Positions 24,292 to 32,485 of a stretch of DNA of 64,000 nt are shown in pieces. Numbering within the stretch: position 1 is the first letter of the stretch; each line of letters begins with the position of its first letter. The DNA comes from Bradyrhizobium sp. 190. GTDB taxonomy: Bacteria > Pseudomonadota > Alphaproteobacteria > Rhizobiales > Xanthobacteraceae. The stretch covers positions 1 to 64,000 of the forward strand of contig NZ_JADPJL010000032.1 of the NCBI RefSeq assembly GCF_023073415.1, read 5' to 3'. Position numbers and translations under genes: made by a program. The notes under the pieces are model-generated. The model ran no database searches. It worked only from the letters and a program-made list of their open reading frames with translations, and had not been told where the DNA came from.

Positions 24292-27255
24292 TCACCACGC
24301 ATAGCGCACAACACCCTTGCCGGCATAGGAATTGGTGACGTTGGAGAACTGGCTTTCGAAGATGGCCGCCGCCGACCAGCCGTTGAGCCATTTCATCTCG
24401 GCAGAGCCCGTGACCAGCGCCGAGTCATGAGCCTGCGCCGCGCCGTTGACGACGAAGGCGGCGCCCGGCAGCGTCTGGAACAATGCCGTGACGTTACGGT
24501 CGGTGTTGAAATCATGCGCCCAGGCGGCGCGGCCGCGCAGGGTCAGGATGCCGTTCGACATCGCAAACGACTTGTCGGTGCGAACGCCGAGCTCGGTGCG
24601 CGAGGCCGTGACGTCCTTGGCCGCATAGTTCAGCGCAAAGGTACCGGCGCCTGCCAGCACCTGCTCCGCATAGGCCGGCAGGCTGTAGGTGGTGAACTGG
24701 CCGGCGGCATAGGGTGTGATGCCCATCCATGGCGTCAGATAGCGGTAGCCGCCCTCGATGCGGCCGGAATAAGCGTTGGCGTTGAACTGGGCGCGCAGGC
24801 GCTCGAAACCGGCCACCGTGACCGTACGTTCGGTCGTCACGTCCTGCCAGCCATAAGCTGCCGCGGCGGTGATGTAGGCCGCGCCGATGTTGTGGCGAAT
24901 GAAGGCGCCCGCCTGGAATAGGTCCGAGCGTCCGGAGCCGAAACCGGAAACGCTGAAATTGGTGCCGCCGCCGGCGAGCGCAAAACCGGCCAGCGTATCG
25001 CGCGAGAGACGATAGTCGGCGCCAACAGCAAAACCGAACGCGCGCGCGGTCGCGTCGTTCGATCCCAGCGCGGCATTGCCTGAAGTGTTGCTGCCGCCGC
25101 CGAAGGCTGCGCCCCAGACGCTCCAGCGCTGGTCGAACAGATCGTTGCGCGCGATATCCGCTTTGGTCGGGAATTTGGCAAAGGCGTCGCGCGCGGCGCG
25201 GGACTTCTTCGCGGCATAGCCAAGCGCGCTCTCTTCGGCGAACGGAATCGCGCCGGCATTGCCACCGAAGCCGCCATTGCGACCCGCCACGAACGGGTCT
25301 GACATGAGCGAGAGGAACAGGTTCATGGCGTCGAAGGTGCCCTGCTGCGATCCGGTCGCGAGCTCGCCGGAGACTTGCGTCAGGCCGGCCGGGGAAAGCG
25401 AGGCGAAGCCGGCCGGAATGCCGCCGGTGGTGTTGAAGAAATTGGTCAATGCGTTGGCGACGTTCTGCTGGTTGACATTGAGGCCGCCGCCGTAGTTCAG
25501 CGCGAAGTTCAGATAGACGTTGTTGGTGTCGTAGCTGAGGCTCGGGTTCAGGTTCGACGAAACGCCCGACACCACCGGATTGAACGTATCGGGTATGACG
25601 CCCGCGGTCAGGATCGTGTACCGCTTCATCACCGTGCCGCTCGGAACGACCACGACCGTGGCCCCGCCCAGCACCGCCACGCCACCAACATTGGTGAGAT
25701 CGCTGTTGGCGCCCGATATCTCGACCATGTAGCTCGACGCTGCCGTGAACACGAGGCCGTTCGCTACGTTAAAGGTGCCGATCGAGTTGCCCGGCGCCAG
25801 CGCACCGCCATTGATGACGGCCGCATCGACGGTGCCGGTGCCGCCGAGCGTGCCGCCGGCATTGACCGTGACGAGGCCGTTGATGACGCCGTTGACCGAG
25901 AGCGTGCCGCCGAGCACGTTCCAGTCCTGCGCGCCGGTGCCGGTGACGGTCCAGTTCGAGCTGTCGACCTTGTTGAAGGTCGAGAAGCCGTCATATTGCT
26001 GGCCGGCGCCGATCAGGCTGAGGTTGAAGGTATCGTTGCCGGTACCGCCGAGCTGGAGCGTGTCGGTACCGGTGCCAAGCACGAGGCCGTTGATAACGCT
26101 GCCCGGGCCAAGGGTCAGCACGCCATTGCCGCAGCCGCAGAATTCGATCGCCGCGAATCCGGTCGCGGCGTTGATGGTACCCGAATTGAATACAGTGCCG
26201 GTGTCGCCGACGAAAATGCCCACCGCCCCCGCGCCGACACTGATCGTTCCGGTGTTGATGATGTGGTTGCTACCGCCGAGGCTTGTGACGTCGATGCCGG
26301 AACGGAAGTCCCCGACGGTGACCGTGCCGCTGTTGATGATGGTGTTGGAATCGCCGAGTACGATAATTCCCACGGCAGCGTCGGTGCCTGCAATGTGACC
26401 ACTGTTGTTGATCGTGGCGGACGAGCCGATATAGGCAATGCCGGCGCCGAAAGCGCCGACGGTCAGCGTGGCGCTGCTGGTGACCACACCACGATTTCCC
26501 TGCACGGAAATGGCGGCCGCATTGTCGGCAACGGTGATCGCCCCGCTGCTGGTCACTCTCGCGTCGTCACCAAACACTTCGATCCCGGTGCCAGAAGCGC
26601 CCGCCGTAATGGCGCCGGCGTTGGTGACCACTGCGCTATGGCCCTGCGCGGAGATGCCGGCGGCATTGTCCCCGACGGCGATGGTGCCGCCGGCGGAGTT
26701 GATGACCGTGTTGAAGTCGTTGATCGCGAGGATGCCGGCCGCGAATCCGAACGCGGAGCCGATCGTAATGGAGCCGGCGTTCGTCACCGTGCTGTTGCCG
26801 GCGACGAAGATTCCGTTGCCGTTGTCGATGACGGTGATGGCACCCGTCGCAGTATTGGTGACGGTGTTGTTCACGCCCGCGAAAATGCCGGTGGTGAATG
26901 ACGTGGCTGCAAGCGTGCCGTTGTTGGTAATCGTGTTGAAATCATTGACGCTGATCGCCGCGGTGCCGTTGTCGAAGACGGTCGCGCCGGGCAGCACGTT
27001 GACGGTGAGATTGTTGACGCCGCCGCCGGCCTGAAAGCCGTCCACGTCGTTGCTGCAGGTGACGGTCTGGCCGCTCGAGGCCGGATCGGGCGCGCACTGC
27101 GCGTTTGCGGGCACGGTCGAAAGGCACAGGCCGGCGAGAAACGCCGACATGGCGACCGCCCGCGCGGCCAAATCCCGGCTGCGTCGGCCCTGCACCGACG
27201 ATGGCAACTGAAACTGCACGCCCGAACCCCATTCCCCGGCGCTCTTCGGCGCCAT
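24292..27255 (-). CDS. Autotransporter (type Va secretion) outer-membrane protein
   Basis: 987 aa. A long signal region ends at VPANAQ (about residue 53). The passenger (about 75-340) is nine or so degenerate repeats of roughly 27 residues rich in N-x-G/G-x-I (GIFVAGNSTVTNAGSITIG, GISAQGHSAVVTNAGAITA), a beta-helix pattern. A PATR-type motif GGTLGGTGTVDAAVINGG lies near 455-490. The C-terminal 280 residues form the autotransporter beta-barrel, ending in aromatic W (VVRYAW). Cys pairs at the N-terminus (CAPD...TVTC) and in EFCGCGNG are unusual for a passenger. Likely surface adhesin or display role; no substrate known. Single gene. Confidence 0.85.
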   Translation of the reverse strand: MAPKSAGEWGSGVQFQLPSSVQGRRSRDLAARAVAMSAFLAGLCLSTVPANAQCAPDPASSGQTVTCSNDVDGFQAGGGVNNLTVNVLPGATVFDNGTAAISVNDFNTITNNGTLAATSFTTGIFAGVNNTVTNTATGAITVIDNGNGIFVAGNSTVTNAGSITIGSAFGFAAGILAINDFNTVINSAGGTIAVGDNAAGISAQGHSAVVTNAGAITAGASGTGIEVFGDDARVTSSGAITVADNAAAISVQGNRGVVTSSATLTVGAFGAGIAYIGSSATINNSGHIAGTDAAVGIIVLGDSNTIINSGTVTVGDFRSGIDVTSLGGSNHIINTGTISVGAGAVGIFVGDTGTVFNSGTINAATGFAAIEFCGCGNGVLTLGPGSVINGLVLGTGTDTLQLGGTGNDTFNLSLIGAGQQYDGFSTFNKVDSSNWTVTGTGAQDWNVLGGTLSVNGVINGLVTVNAGGTLGGTGTVDAAVINGGALAPGNSIGTFNVANGLVFTAASSYMVEISGANSDLTNVGGVAVLGGATVVVVPSGTVMKRYTILTAGVIPDTFNPVVSGVSSNLNPSLSYDTNNVYLNFALNYGGGLNVNQQNVANALTNFFNTTGGIPAGFASLSPAGLTQVSGELATGSQQGTFDAMNLFLSLMSDPFVAGRNGGFGGNAGAIPFAEESALGYAAKKSRAARDAFAKFPTKADIARNDLFDQRWSVWGAAFGGGSNTSGNAALGSNDATARAFGFAVGADYRLSRDTLAGFALAGGGTNFSVSGFGSGRSDLFQAGAFIRHNIGAAYITAAAAYGWQDVTTERTVTVAGFERLRAQFNANAYSGRIEGGYRYLTPWMGITPYAAGQFTTYSLPAYAEQVLAGAGTFALNYAAKDVTASRTELGVRTDKSFAMSNGILTLRGRAAWAHDFNTDRNVTALFQTLPGAAFVVNGAAQAHDSALVTGSAEMKWLNGWSAAAIFESQFSNVTNSYAGKGVVRYAW

Positions 27256-27406
27256 CGGAACTCACTAGCATGGGTTCCGCCGTGGAATTACGGATGCGGG
27301 GCTGAATCCGCCAGATTTGCGCCACAACCAAGCGTTTTGCGGCGCCGCTGTGGCACTCGCGCCACGTTTTGGGCGGGTGCGGCCATGACCCAGTGGCCGC
27401 GCAAGG

Positions 27407-28396
27407 TCAGGCGTTTGGCGACGGCTCGCCCGGGACCGCCAGCAGCTGCGACTGCCGCACCCGCTCGCGATGGGCGGTGTAGAGCCCTGAGGCGACGATG
27501 AAGGCGGCGCCGGTGATGGTGTAAGCGTCCGGGACTTCGCCGAAGATGAAGAAGCCGAGCACGCTCACCCACAGCAACTGCGTGTAGGAGAACGGCGCCA
27601 GCACGGAAGCGTCGGCATAACGGAACGCCAGCACCACAATCCACTGCCCCGCGGTTGAAGCTATGCCGATGAAGATTCCGAGGGCGATGTCGTGCCAGGT
27701 CGGCGTCACCCAGACGAACGGCACCAGCGCCGAGAGAATGCAGACGCCCACGATCGACGAATAGGCCATCACGGTGATGGCGCGCTCGGTGCCGCTCATC
27801 ATCCGCGTGATGATCAGCGTGCAGGCCCAGGCCAGCGCCGAGACCAGCGGAAAGAACGCTGCGGGGTGAAACGCGCCGGTGCCAGGGCGCAAGATGATCA
27901 GCACGCCGATCAGCCCGACGCCGGTTGCGATCCAGCGGCGGAGGCCAACTTTCTCACTTAGGAAGATGATCGACAGCGCCGTGACGAACAGCGGCGCGAC
28001 GAAGCCGGTGGCGGAAGCTTCCGCAATCGGCAGGAACCGCAAGCCGGAAATGAAGAACAGCGACGAGCCCAGGATCGTCAAGCCGCGCAGCATATGCAGG
28101 CCGAGCCGGTTGGTCTGCATCGCAAAGAGCGGGGAACCCGGCATCATCGCCGGCGTCATGATCAGCGCGAACACCAGGAAGCGGATCCAAGTAATCTCGA
28201 TCGAGGGCAAGGTCGCCGAGAGATATTTCGCCGTCACGTCGGAGGCGCCGAGAAAAATCGTCGAGGCCAGCACCAGCGCGATGCCCTTGAACGGCCGGTC
28301 GGCGCGCGCGGGCACCTTGCGGGCGACGGACTTCTTTTCAGGAAAAGGTATTGGAGCGCTGTCCAGCCTCGCGGCTGCGGCGGGGGGCGGTGTCAC
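27407..28396 (-). CDS. EamA/DMT-superfamily transporter
   Basis: 329 aa inner-membrane protein with about ten hydrophobic helices in two EamA repeats (about 38-170 and 185-315): GIALVLASTIFLGASDVTAKYL opens the first, and ASVLAPFSYTQLLWVSVLGFFIFGE closes the second. The family exports metabolites, often amino acids or purines. The likely start is GTG 28396; a proline-rich cytosolic tail of about 36 residues precedes the first helix. The 150-bp gap upstream of the autotransporter gene (27256-27406) holds nothing recognised. Confidence 0.82.
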   Translation of the reverse strand: MTPPPAAAARLDSAPIPFPEKKSVARKVPARADRPFKGIALVLASTIFLGASDVTAKYLSATLPSIEITWIRFLVFALIMTPAMMPGSPLFAMQTNRLGLHMLRGLTILGSSLFFISGLRFLPIAEASATGFVAPLFVTALSIIFLSEKVGLRRWIATGVGLIGVLIILRPGTGAFHPAAFFPLVSALAWACTLIITRMMSGTERAITVMAYSSIVGVCILSALVPFVWVTPTWHDIALGIFIGIASTAGQWIVVLAFRYADASVLAPFSYTQLLWVSVLGFFIFGEVPDAYTITGAAFIVASGLYTAHRERVRQSQLLAVPGEPSPNA

Positions 28397-28536
28397 GGCA
28401 ATCTCGAAAGGCAGTAATGATCGACTCGGGCGAGGTTGTAAAAAACACCAATTCGCCCGATGCGACTAGGTCCGAAAACAGGATGCGGATATGCGCTGAG
28501 GGAGCAATTGCAACACTTTGTTAAGGACGGTGTCCG

Positions 28537-29385
28537 TTACAGCATCGGGAGACCGCGTGGCTTGGGTCCGCGCGGAAAGGCCTTGTCGAGCGCGGCGATC
28601 TCCGCATCGCTCAGCTTCAGATCGCCGGCGGCGGCGTTCTCCGCCGCATGCTCTGCGCTCGAAGCCTTGGGAATCGCAAGCACCGAAGCTGCCCGCGTGA
28701 GAAACGCCAGCGCGACCTGGCGCGCGGTCGCGTTGTGCGCGTCGGCGATGGCCTGCAGCACCTCGCCGCCCTTGCTGCGTGCGGACGGAAACTCATTATG
28801 TCCGAACGGCGAATAGGCGACGACGGCGACACCGTGTTGCTCGCACCAGGGGATGACCGCGTGCTCGATGGCGCGCTCCTGCAGATGGTAGAGCACCTGA
28901 TTGCAGGCGATCTTGCCCTCGCCCGCGACATCGAGCAGTTCGTCGAGATCATCCGAGTCGAAATTGCTGACACCCCACGACCGGATCTTTCCGCTTCTCA
29001 CCAGTTCGTCGAACGCCGCGACCGTCTCCTCGAATGGATACGAGCCGCGCCAGTGCAGCAGATAGCAATCGAGATGATCGGTCTTCAGCCGCTTCAGCGA
29101 GCGCTCGCAGGCGGTGATGGTGCCGCGCCGCGAGGCGTTGCTCGGCAACACCTTGGAGACCAGAAAGAGTTTTTCACGCGGCAGCCCCGCGATCGCATCC
29201 GCGATCACGAGTTCGGCGTCGCCATACATCTCGGCGGTGTCGATGTGGGTCATGCCGGTTTCGATGCCCCGGCGCAGCGCCGCCACCGCCGCCTTGCGGT
29301 CGCCGCGGTCGAGATACCAGGTGCCCTGCCCGATCACGGAAACCTCCGGGCCGTTGGTGCCGAATTTTTTCTGTTTCAAGATCAC
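28537..29385 (-). CDS. Aldo/keto reductase
   Basis: 282 aa (beta/alpha)8 NADPH oxidoreductase. The catalytic tetrad is visible: Asp and Tyr in HIDTAEMYGDAELVI (about 48-60), Lys in LFLVSKVLPS (about 78) and His in CYLLHWRG (about 112). AVVAYSPFGHNEF and LAIPKASS mark the cofactor side. It reduces an aldehyde or ketone; substrate open. GTG 29385 lies one base past the stop of the upstream LysR gene with AGAAG in front, so the two are co-transcribed and probably coupled. An upstream extension in frame is the LysR gene and is rejected. Confidence 0.85.
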   Translation of the reverse strand: MILKQKKFGTNGPEVSVIGQGTWYLDRGDRKAAVAALRRGIETGMTHIDTAEMYGDAELVIADAIAGLPREKLFLVSKVLPSNASRRGTITACERSLKRLKTDHLDCYLLHWRGSYPFEETVAAFDELVRSGKIRSWGVSNFDSDDLDELLDVAGEGKIACNQVLYHLQERAIEHAVIPWCEQHGVAVVAYSPFGHNEFPSARSKGGEVLQAIADAHNATARQVALAFLTRAASVLAIPKASSAEHAAENAAAGDLKLSDAEIAALDKAFPRGPKPRGLPML

Positions 29386-29386
29386 C

Positions 29387-30013
29387 TCAACTTCTGACGA
29401 AGCCGACCAAACGACGACGATGCAGCGGGAGCGAATTCTCCGCCGGCAGACCGCGCAGCCAATCGCGGAAGCTTGATATCTCGGGGCAATCGGCCGTGCC
29501 GGCAGGCGCAATCAGCCAATCGCCGAGCCCGGATCCCTCCGTCACGCGGTCGCAGCGGTACCCCGGATGATGGCCGAGCCCGCGGGCGATCAGCACATCG
29601 ACCTTGCCCTCGATCAGCTCGTGCAAGCCGGCCGGCTGCAGCACCCGCAAGCCGATTTCCGCGTGTGTTGCGCGAAACTGCTCCAGCTCCAGACGGCGCA
29701 GATCGCAGCTGCCGTGCACGCCGAGCTGCAGCAGCACCGCGCCCACCGGCTTCAATTGCGCGGTCGCATCGGCGATGCGGCGAAAGCCGTCGGAAATTTG
29801 GGGCAGATAGGCCTGACCGGCCTCGGTCAGGATGAGCTGCTTATGCAGCCGCTCGAACAGGCGTACGCCCAGGCGCGCTTCCAGCGCTTTCACCTGCTGC
29901 CCCACGGCGGCAGGTGTCACATGCAGCTCGTGCGCGGCCAGCTTGAAGCTGAGATGCCGCGCGGCGGCTTCGAACGCGCGGAGCGCATTGAGCGGTGGAA
30001 GGATGTAGGTCAT
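29387..30013 (-). CDS. Short LysR-type regulator with truncated effector domain
   Basis: 208 aa, against about 300 for the family. The DNA-binding domain (1-65) is intact and of GcvA type: LPPLNALRAFEAAARHLSFKLAAHELHVTPAAVGQQVKALEARLG. The effector domain begins normally (LLQLGVHGSCDLRRLELEQFRATHAEIGLRVL, then VDVLIARGLGHHPGYRCDRV) but jumps straight to GDWLIAPAG...FRDWL, which in relatives is the C-terminal end. About 90 residues of subdomain II are missing in frame. It may bind DNA without normal inducer response. It is followed immediately by the aldo/keto reductase gene and is divergent from the VOC operon. Confidence 0.75.
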   Translation of the reverse strand: MTYILPPLNALRAFEAAARHLSFKLAAHELHVTPAAVGQQVKALEARLGVRLFERLHKQLILTEAGQAYLPQISDGFRRIADATAQLKPVGAVLLQLGVHGSCDLRRLELEQFRATHAEIGLRVLQPAGLHELIEGKVDVLIARGLGHHPGYRCDRVTEGSGLGDWLIAPAGTADCPEISSFRDWLRGLPAENSLPLHRRRLVGFVRS

Positions 30014-30141
30014 CGCCGTCCAGTTTGTCACTGATAGGCGCTGGCCTTGCAATAGATTTTCTTGCGCACACCTGCAGCAACTATGCTTTGCCCCGCCGTG
30101 ATGCCGCCGGTTACGGTCGGTCCACAGCATCCGGAGATCCC

Positions 30142-31011
30142 ATGCCCCGCCGAACCCATCATCTCGTCATTTGTGTCCGCGATCTGGCGCAGGCTGCGCT
30201 GGACTGGCGAACGCTCGGTTTCAACCTCACGCCGACCGGCGTGCTTCCGTTCGGAGTGAGCAACCACCTGGCGCTGTTCGGGAACAATTTTCTGGAATTG
30301 CTGGCCGTCACCGACGCTGCGGCGGTGCCTCCGGCCGCGCCCGGCCGGTTCAGCTTCGGCGCCCACAACCGGGATTTCCTTGCCGCCGCCGAAGGAATGT
30401 CGATGCTGGCTTTGCATAGCGCCGACGCCCATGCCGATGCAGCGCGCTTCAAGGCCAATGACATCGGCGCCTATGCCCCGCTTGATTTTGGCCGCGATGC
30501 GGTACTTCCCGGCGGAGGCACGGCGCGCGTCGAGTTTTCGCTGGCCTTCGCCACCAATCCCGCCATGCCCGGGATCGCTTTCTTCACGTGCCAGGAGCGT
30601 CACCCACCGGAGCGGTTCTGGAAGCCCGACTATCAGCGCCATCCCAACGGTGCGTTGCGCGTCATCGAGATCGTGCTGTCGGCGCCGGAGCCGGCCGAGC
30701 ATCGCGGTTTCCTTGAACGTCTCACGGAAAGCGCAGCCGAGCTTGCGCCCGGACAACTGACGGTCGGCGCGAACGGCGACCGGATCACCGTGCTCGGCCC
30801 GACCGAGATGGCACGCCGCCTGCCGGGCCTCCCCGACAATACTTCGCCGCGCTTCTGCGCCGCGCGTTTGGCCGTCACCGACCTGGATGCGACGAAGCGG
30901 GCATTGGAAAGCAACGGCGTCGACTTCGAGATCATTGGCGCCGTGCTGCTAATCCCACCCACGGCGACGCATGGTCTGGCACTGGAATTCATCCAACAGG
31001 AGACAATCTGA
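30142..31011 (+). CDS. VOC-family (Glyoxalase_3-like) protein
   Basis: 289 aa. N-terminus MPRRTHHLVICVRDLAQAALDWRTLGFNLTP fits Glyoxalase_3-type VOC proteins: the H-H-L strand, then WRTLGF, then NFLELLAVTD. A second half (about 150-289) repeats the fold weakly (ALRVIEIVLSAPEP, FCAARLAVTDLDATKRALESNGVDF). ATG 30142 has GGAG 5 nt upstream. It is first in an operon with a RidA-like gene (1 base apart) and a thiazoline-carboxylate-hydrolase-like gene. Substrate unknown. Confidence 0.8.
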   Translation: MPRRTHHLVICVRDLAQAALDWRTLGFNLTPTGVLPFGVSNHLALFGNNFLELLAVTDAAAVPPAAPGRFSFGAHNRDFLAAAEGMSMLALHSADAHADAARFKANDIGAYAPLDFGRDAVLPGGGTARVEFSLAFATNPAMPGIAFFTCQERHPPERFWKPDYQRHPNGALRVIEIVLSAPEPAEHRGFLERLTESAAELAPGQLTVGANGDRITVLGPTEMARRLPGLPDNTSPRFCAARLAVTDLDATKRALESNGVDFEIIGAVLLIPPTATHGLALEFIQQETI

Positions 31012-31012
31012 C

Positions 31013-31399
31013 ATGGCTCAAATCATCCGCCATAACCCCGCAGCGGTCCACGCGCCCTCCAGTGGCTACAGCATGGGGCTGGAACTTGGCCAGCATCGCC
31101 GGCTGCTGTTCGTCAGCGGCCAGGTACCGGAAAAACCCGACGGCAGCGTGCCCGAAGGCTTCGAGGCGCAATGCGAGCAAGCCTGGCGCAACGTCATCGA
31201 CGTGCTCGCTGCCGCCGGCCTCGGCGTCGAGCATCTGGTCAAAATCAATACATTCCTGACCGACCGAAGCCAGGTCATGGCCAACCGCGCCGTTCGCCGC
31301 AAGATGCTGCAGGGAAATGAACCTGCATCCACGGTGATGATCGCTGAAACCGTCGACGGCAAATGGTTGCTGGAGATCGAGGCGATCGCTGCGGAATGA
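31013..31399 (+). CDS. RidA/YjgF-family protein lacking the usual Arg
   Basis: 128 aa. YjgF/Rid fold: RLLFVSGQVPEKPDGSVPEGFEAQCEQAW, then LVKINTFLTDRSQ. In RidA enamine/imine deaminases a conserved Arg sits in the P-A-R-T/S motif near residue 105; here the motif reads EPASTVMIAE with no Arg, so it belongs to the Rid branches with other or unknown roles. It starts one base after the VOC stop. It is likely to act on a reactive intermediate of the pathway coded by this operon. Confidence 0.82.
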   Translation: MAQIIRHNPAAVHAPSSGYSMGLELGQHRRLLFVSGQVPEKPDGSVPEGFEAQCEQAWRNVIDVLAAAGLGVEHLVKINTFLTDRSQVMANRAVRRKMLQGNEPASTVMIAETVDGKWLLEIEAIAAE

Positions 31400-31433
31400 A
31401 ACGCGTACGGCTGATCCTGCGGGAGAACATCTC

Positions 31434-32330
31434 ATGGGCGAAATTCATCCATTTTATCAGGCGCATCGCGGCGCAATGGAAGCCGCCATGCGCCAGCGCC
31501 TCGATCTTGCCGAGACGATGTTGCGCGAACGCGCGCATCTCGCGGATTTGGACAAAGTCAGACAAGATGTGATGGATGAGTTCGAAATCGTACTGAGCCA
31601 GATGCCTTACGTCGGTGGTGCAGCTAGCCGCATGAGCGACTTCTTCATGCGCTTGATGGGCTTTATGACCATCGGCCGGGTGCTCCGGCGACACGGCGTG
31701 CCGCTGCCCGTGATCGGCGATATCGAGCGAGAAACCTACAAGGCGCAATTGCTCACCGTACCCGAGGCCGAACGGCTCGCCTCGGGGCGTCAGTTCATGT
31801 CGCCAGAGAATCAGACCTTGCTGCGCGAGCAGGCTGCAAAAAGCCATCAGGAAGAATATCCGGAAGATTTCGTCTACGATTTCGTCGAGCCGGCCCCGGG
31901 TGACAACTTTGAATTCGGCATCGACTACAAGGCTTGTGGCTTCTGCAAATTCGCGGCTGGCCACGGAGATAAAGAAATCCTGCCGCACATTTGCGGGCTT
32001 GATTTCGAAGCCTATGCAACGCGCGGGATCCGCCTGGAAAGGACACAAACGTTGGCTGGTGGCGCGAGCCACTGCAATTTTCGGTTCTCGCGGCTCTCAA
32101 CGGGAGTAGGACCACTTCTCAAATCAGAACGGACCGCTCACGAGTGGCGGTATTGCCTATCTCAACGCAAGGGAGCAGGTCACCAACCAGTCCGTGGCGG
32201 TGACGCTCAATCGACAGTTCTGATCCGAGATGTAAAAGCTCGACGAGCGCGCATAGGTGTAACTAAAATCCAGGAACCAGCGCGGCGCAATCGCGTAGGT
32301 GCTTCCAGTTCTCCGCCTAACCTCATCTAA
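31434..32330 (+). CDS. L-2-amino-thiazoline-4-carboxylate hydrolase-like protein with foreign C-terminal tail
   Basis: 298 aa as read. Residues 1 to about 227 match the ATC-hydrolase-like family, ending at its typical tail ACGFCKFAAGHGDKE...CGLDFEAYATRG...TLAGGASHCNFRFSR. True members open 2-amino-thiazoline-4-carboxylate on the route to cysteine. From 32115 the frame runs into a scrambled fragment of the porin gene at 35.4 kb and reads about 71 unrelated residues before a stop. The native stop was evidently lost. ATG 31434 has GGGAG 8 nt upstream. Third gene of the VOC-RidA operon. Activity of the extended product is uncertain. Confidence 0.7.
   Translation: MGEIHPFYQAHRGAMEAAMRQRLDLAETMLRERAHLADLDKVRQDVMDEFEIVLSQMPYVGGAASRMSDFFMRLMGFMTIGRVLRRHGVPLPVIGDIERETYKAQLLTVPEAERLASGRQFMSPENQTLLREQAAKSHQEEYPEDFVYDFVEPAPGDNFEFGIDYKACGFCKFAAGHGDKEILPHICGLDFEAYATRGIRLERTQTLAGGASHCNFRFSRLSTGVGPLLKSERTAHEWRYCLSQRKGAGHQPVRGGDAQSTVLIRDVKARRARIGVTKIQEPARRNRVGASSSPPNLI
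32115..32300. pseudogene. Scrambled porin-gene remnant
   Basis: 32115-32223 is the reverse complement of 35403-35511, one mismatch seen; 32224-32300 is a direct copy of 35521-35597 with two mismatches. The two pieces are adjacent in the intact porin gene but lie here in opposite orientation, with the 9 bases between them missing. The copy covers the porin C-terminus (RWFLDFSYTYARSSSFYISD and the last strand). High identity implies a recent event. Confidence 0.9.
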
Positions 32331-32485
32331 CTGCACAATCATGGCGTCGCAATGACGTGTTCCAGGCTCGGTGAACGCTCGCTCACGGAACATGCGGTTG
32401 CGATCACCACATCTGCAAAGTGGCATGATGGAACATTCAGCTTCATGCAAGGTTGCCAGTCCAATGTGATAAAGAGTCTAGGACT

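Noticed and set aside
25375..26901. 508-codon plus-strand frame inside the autotransporter gene
   Set aside because: It mirrors the repeats of the passenger; composition is that of a shadow frame.
32157..32450. Minus-strand frame reading RWFLDFSYTYARSSSFYISD like a porin
   Set aside because: It reads through the scrambled porin remnant, crossing an inversion point, with no signal peptide or barrel; a pseudogene fragment.
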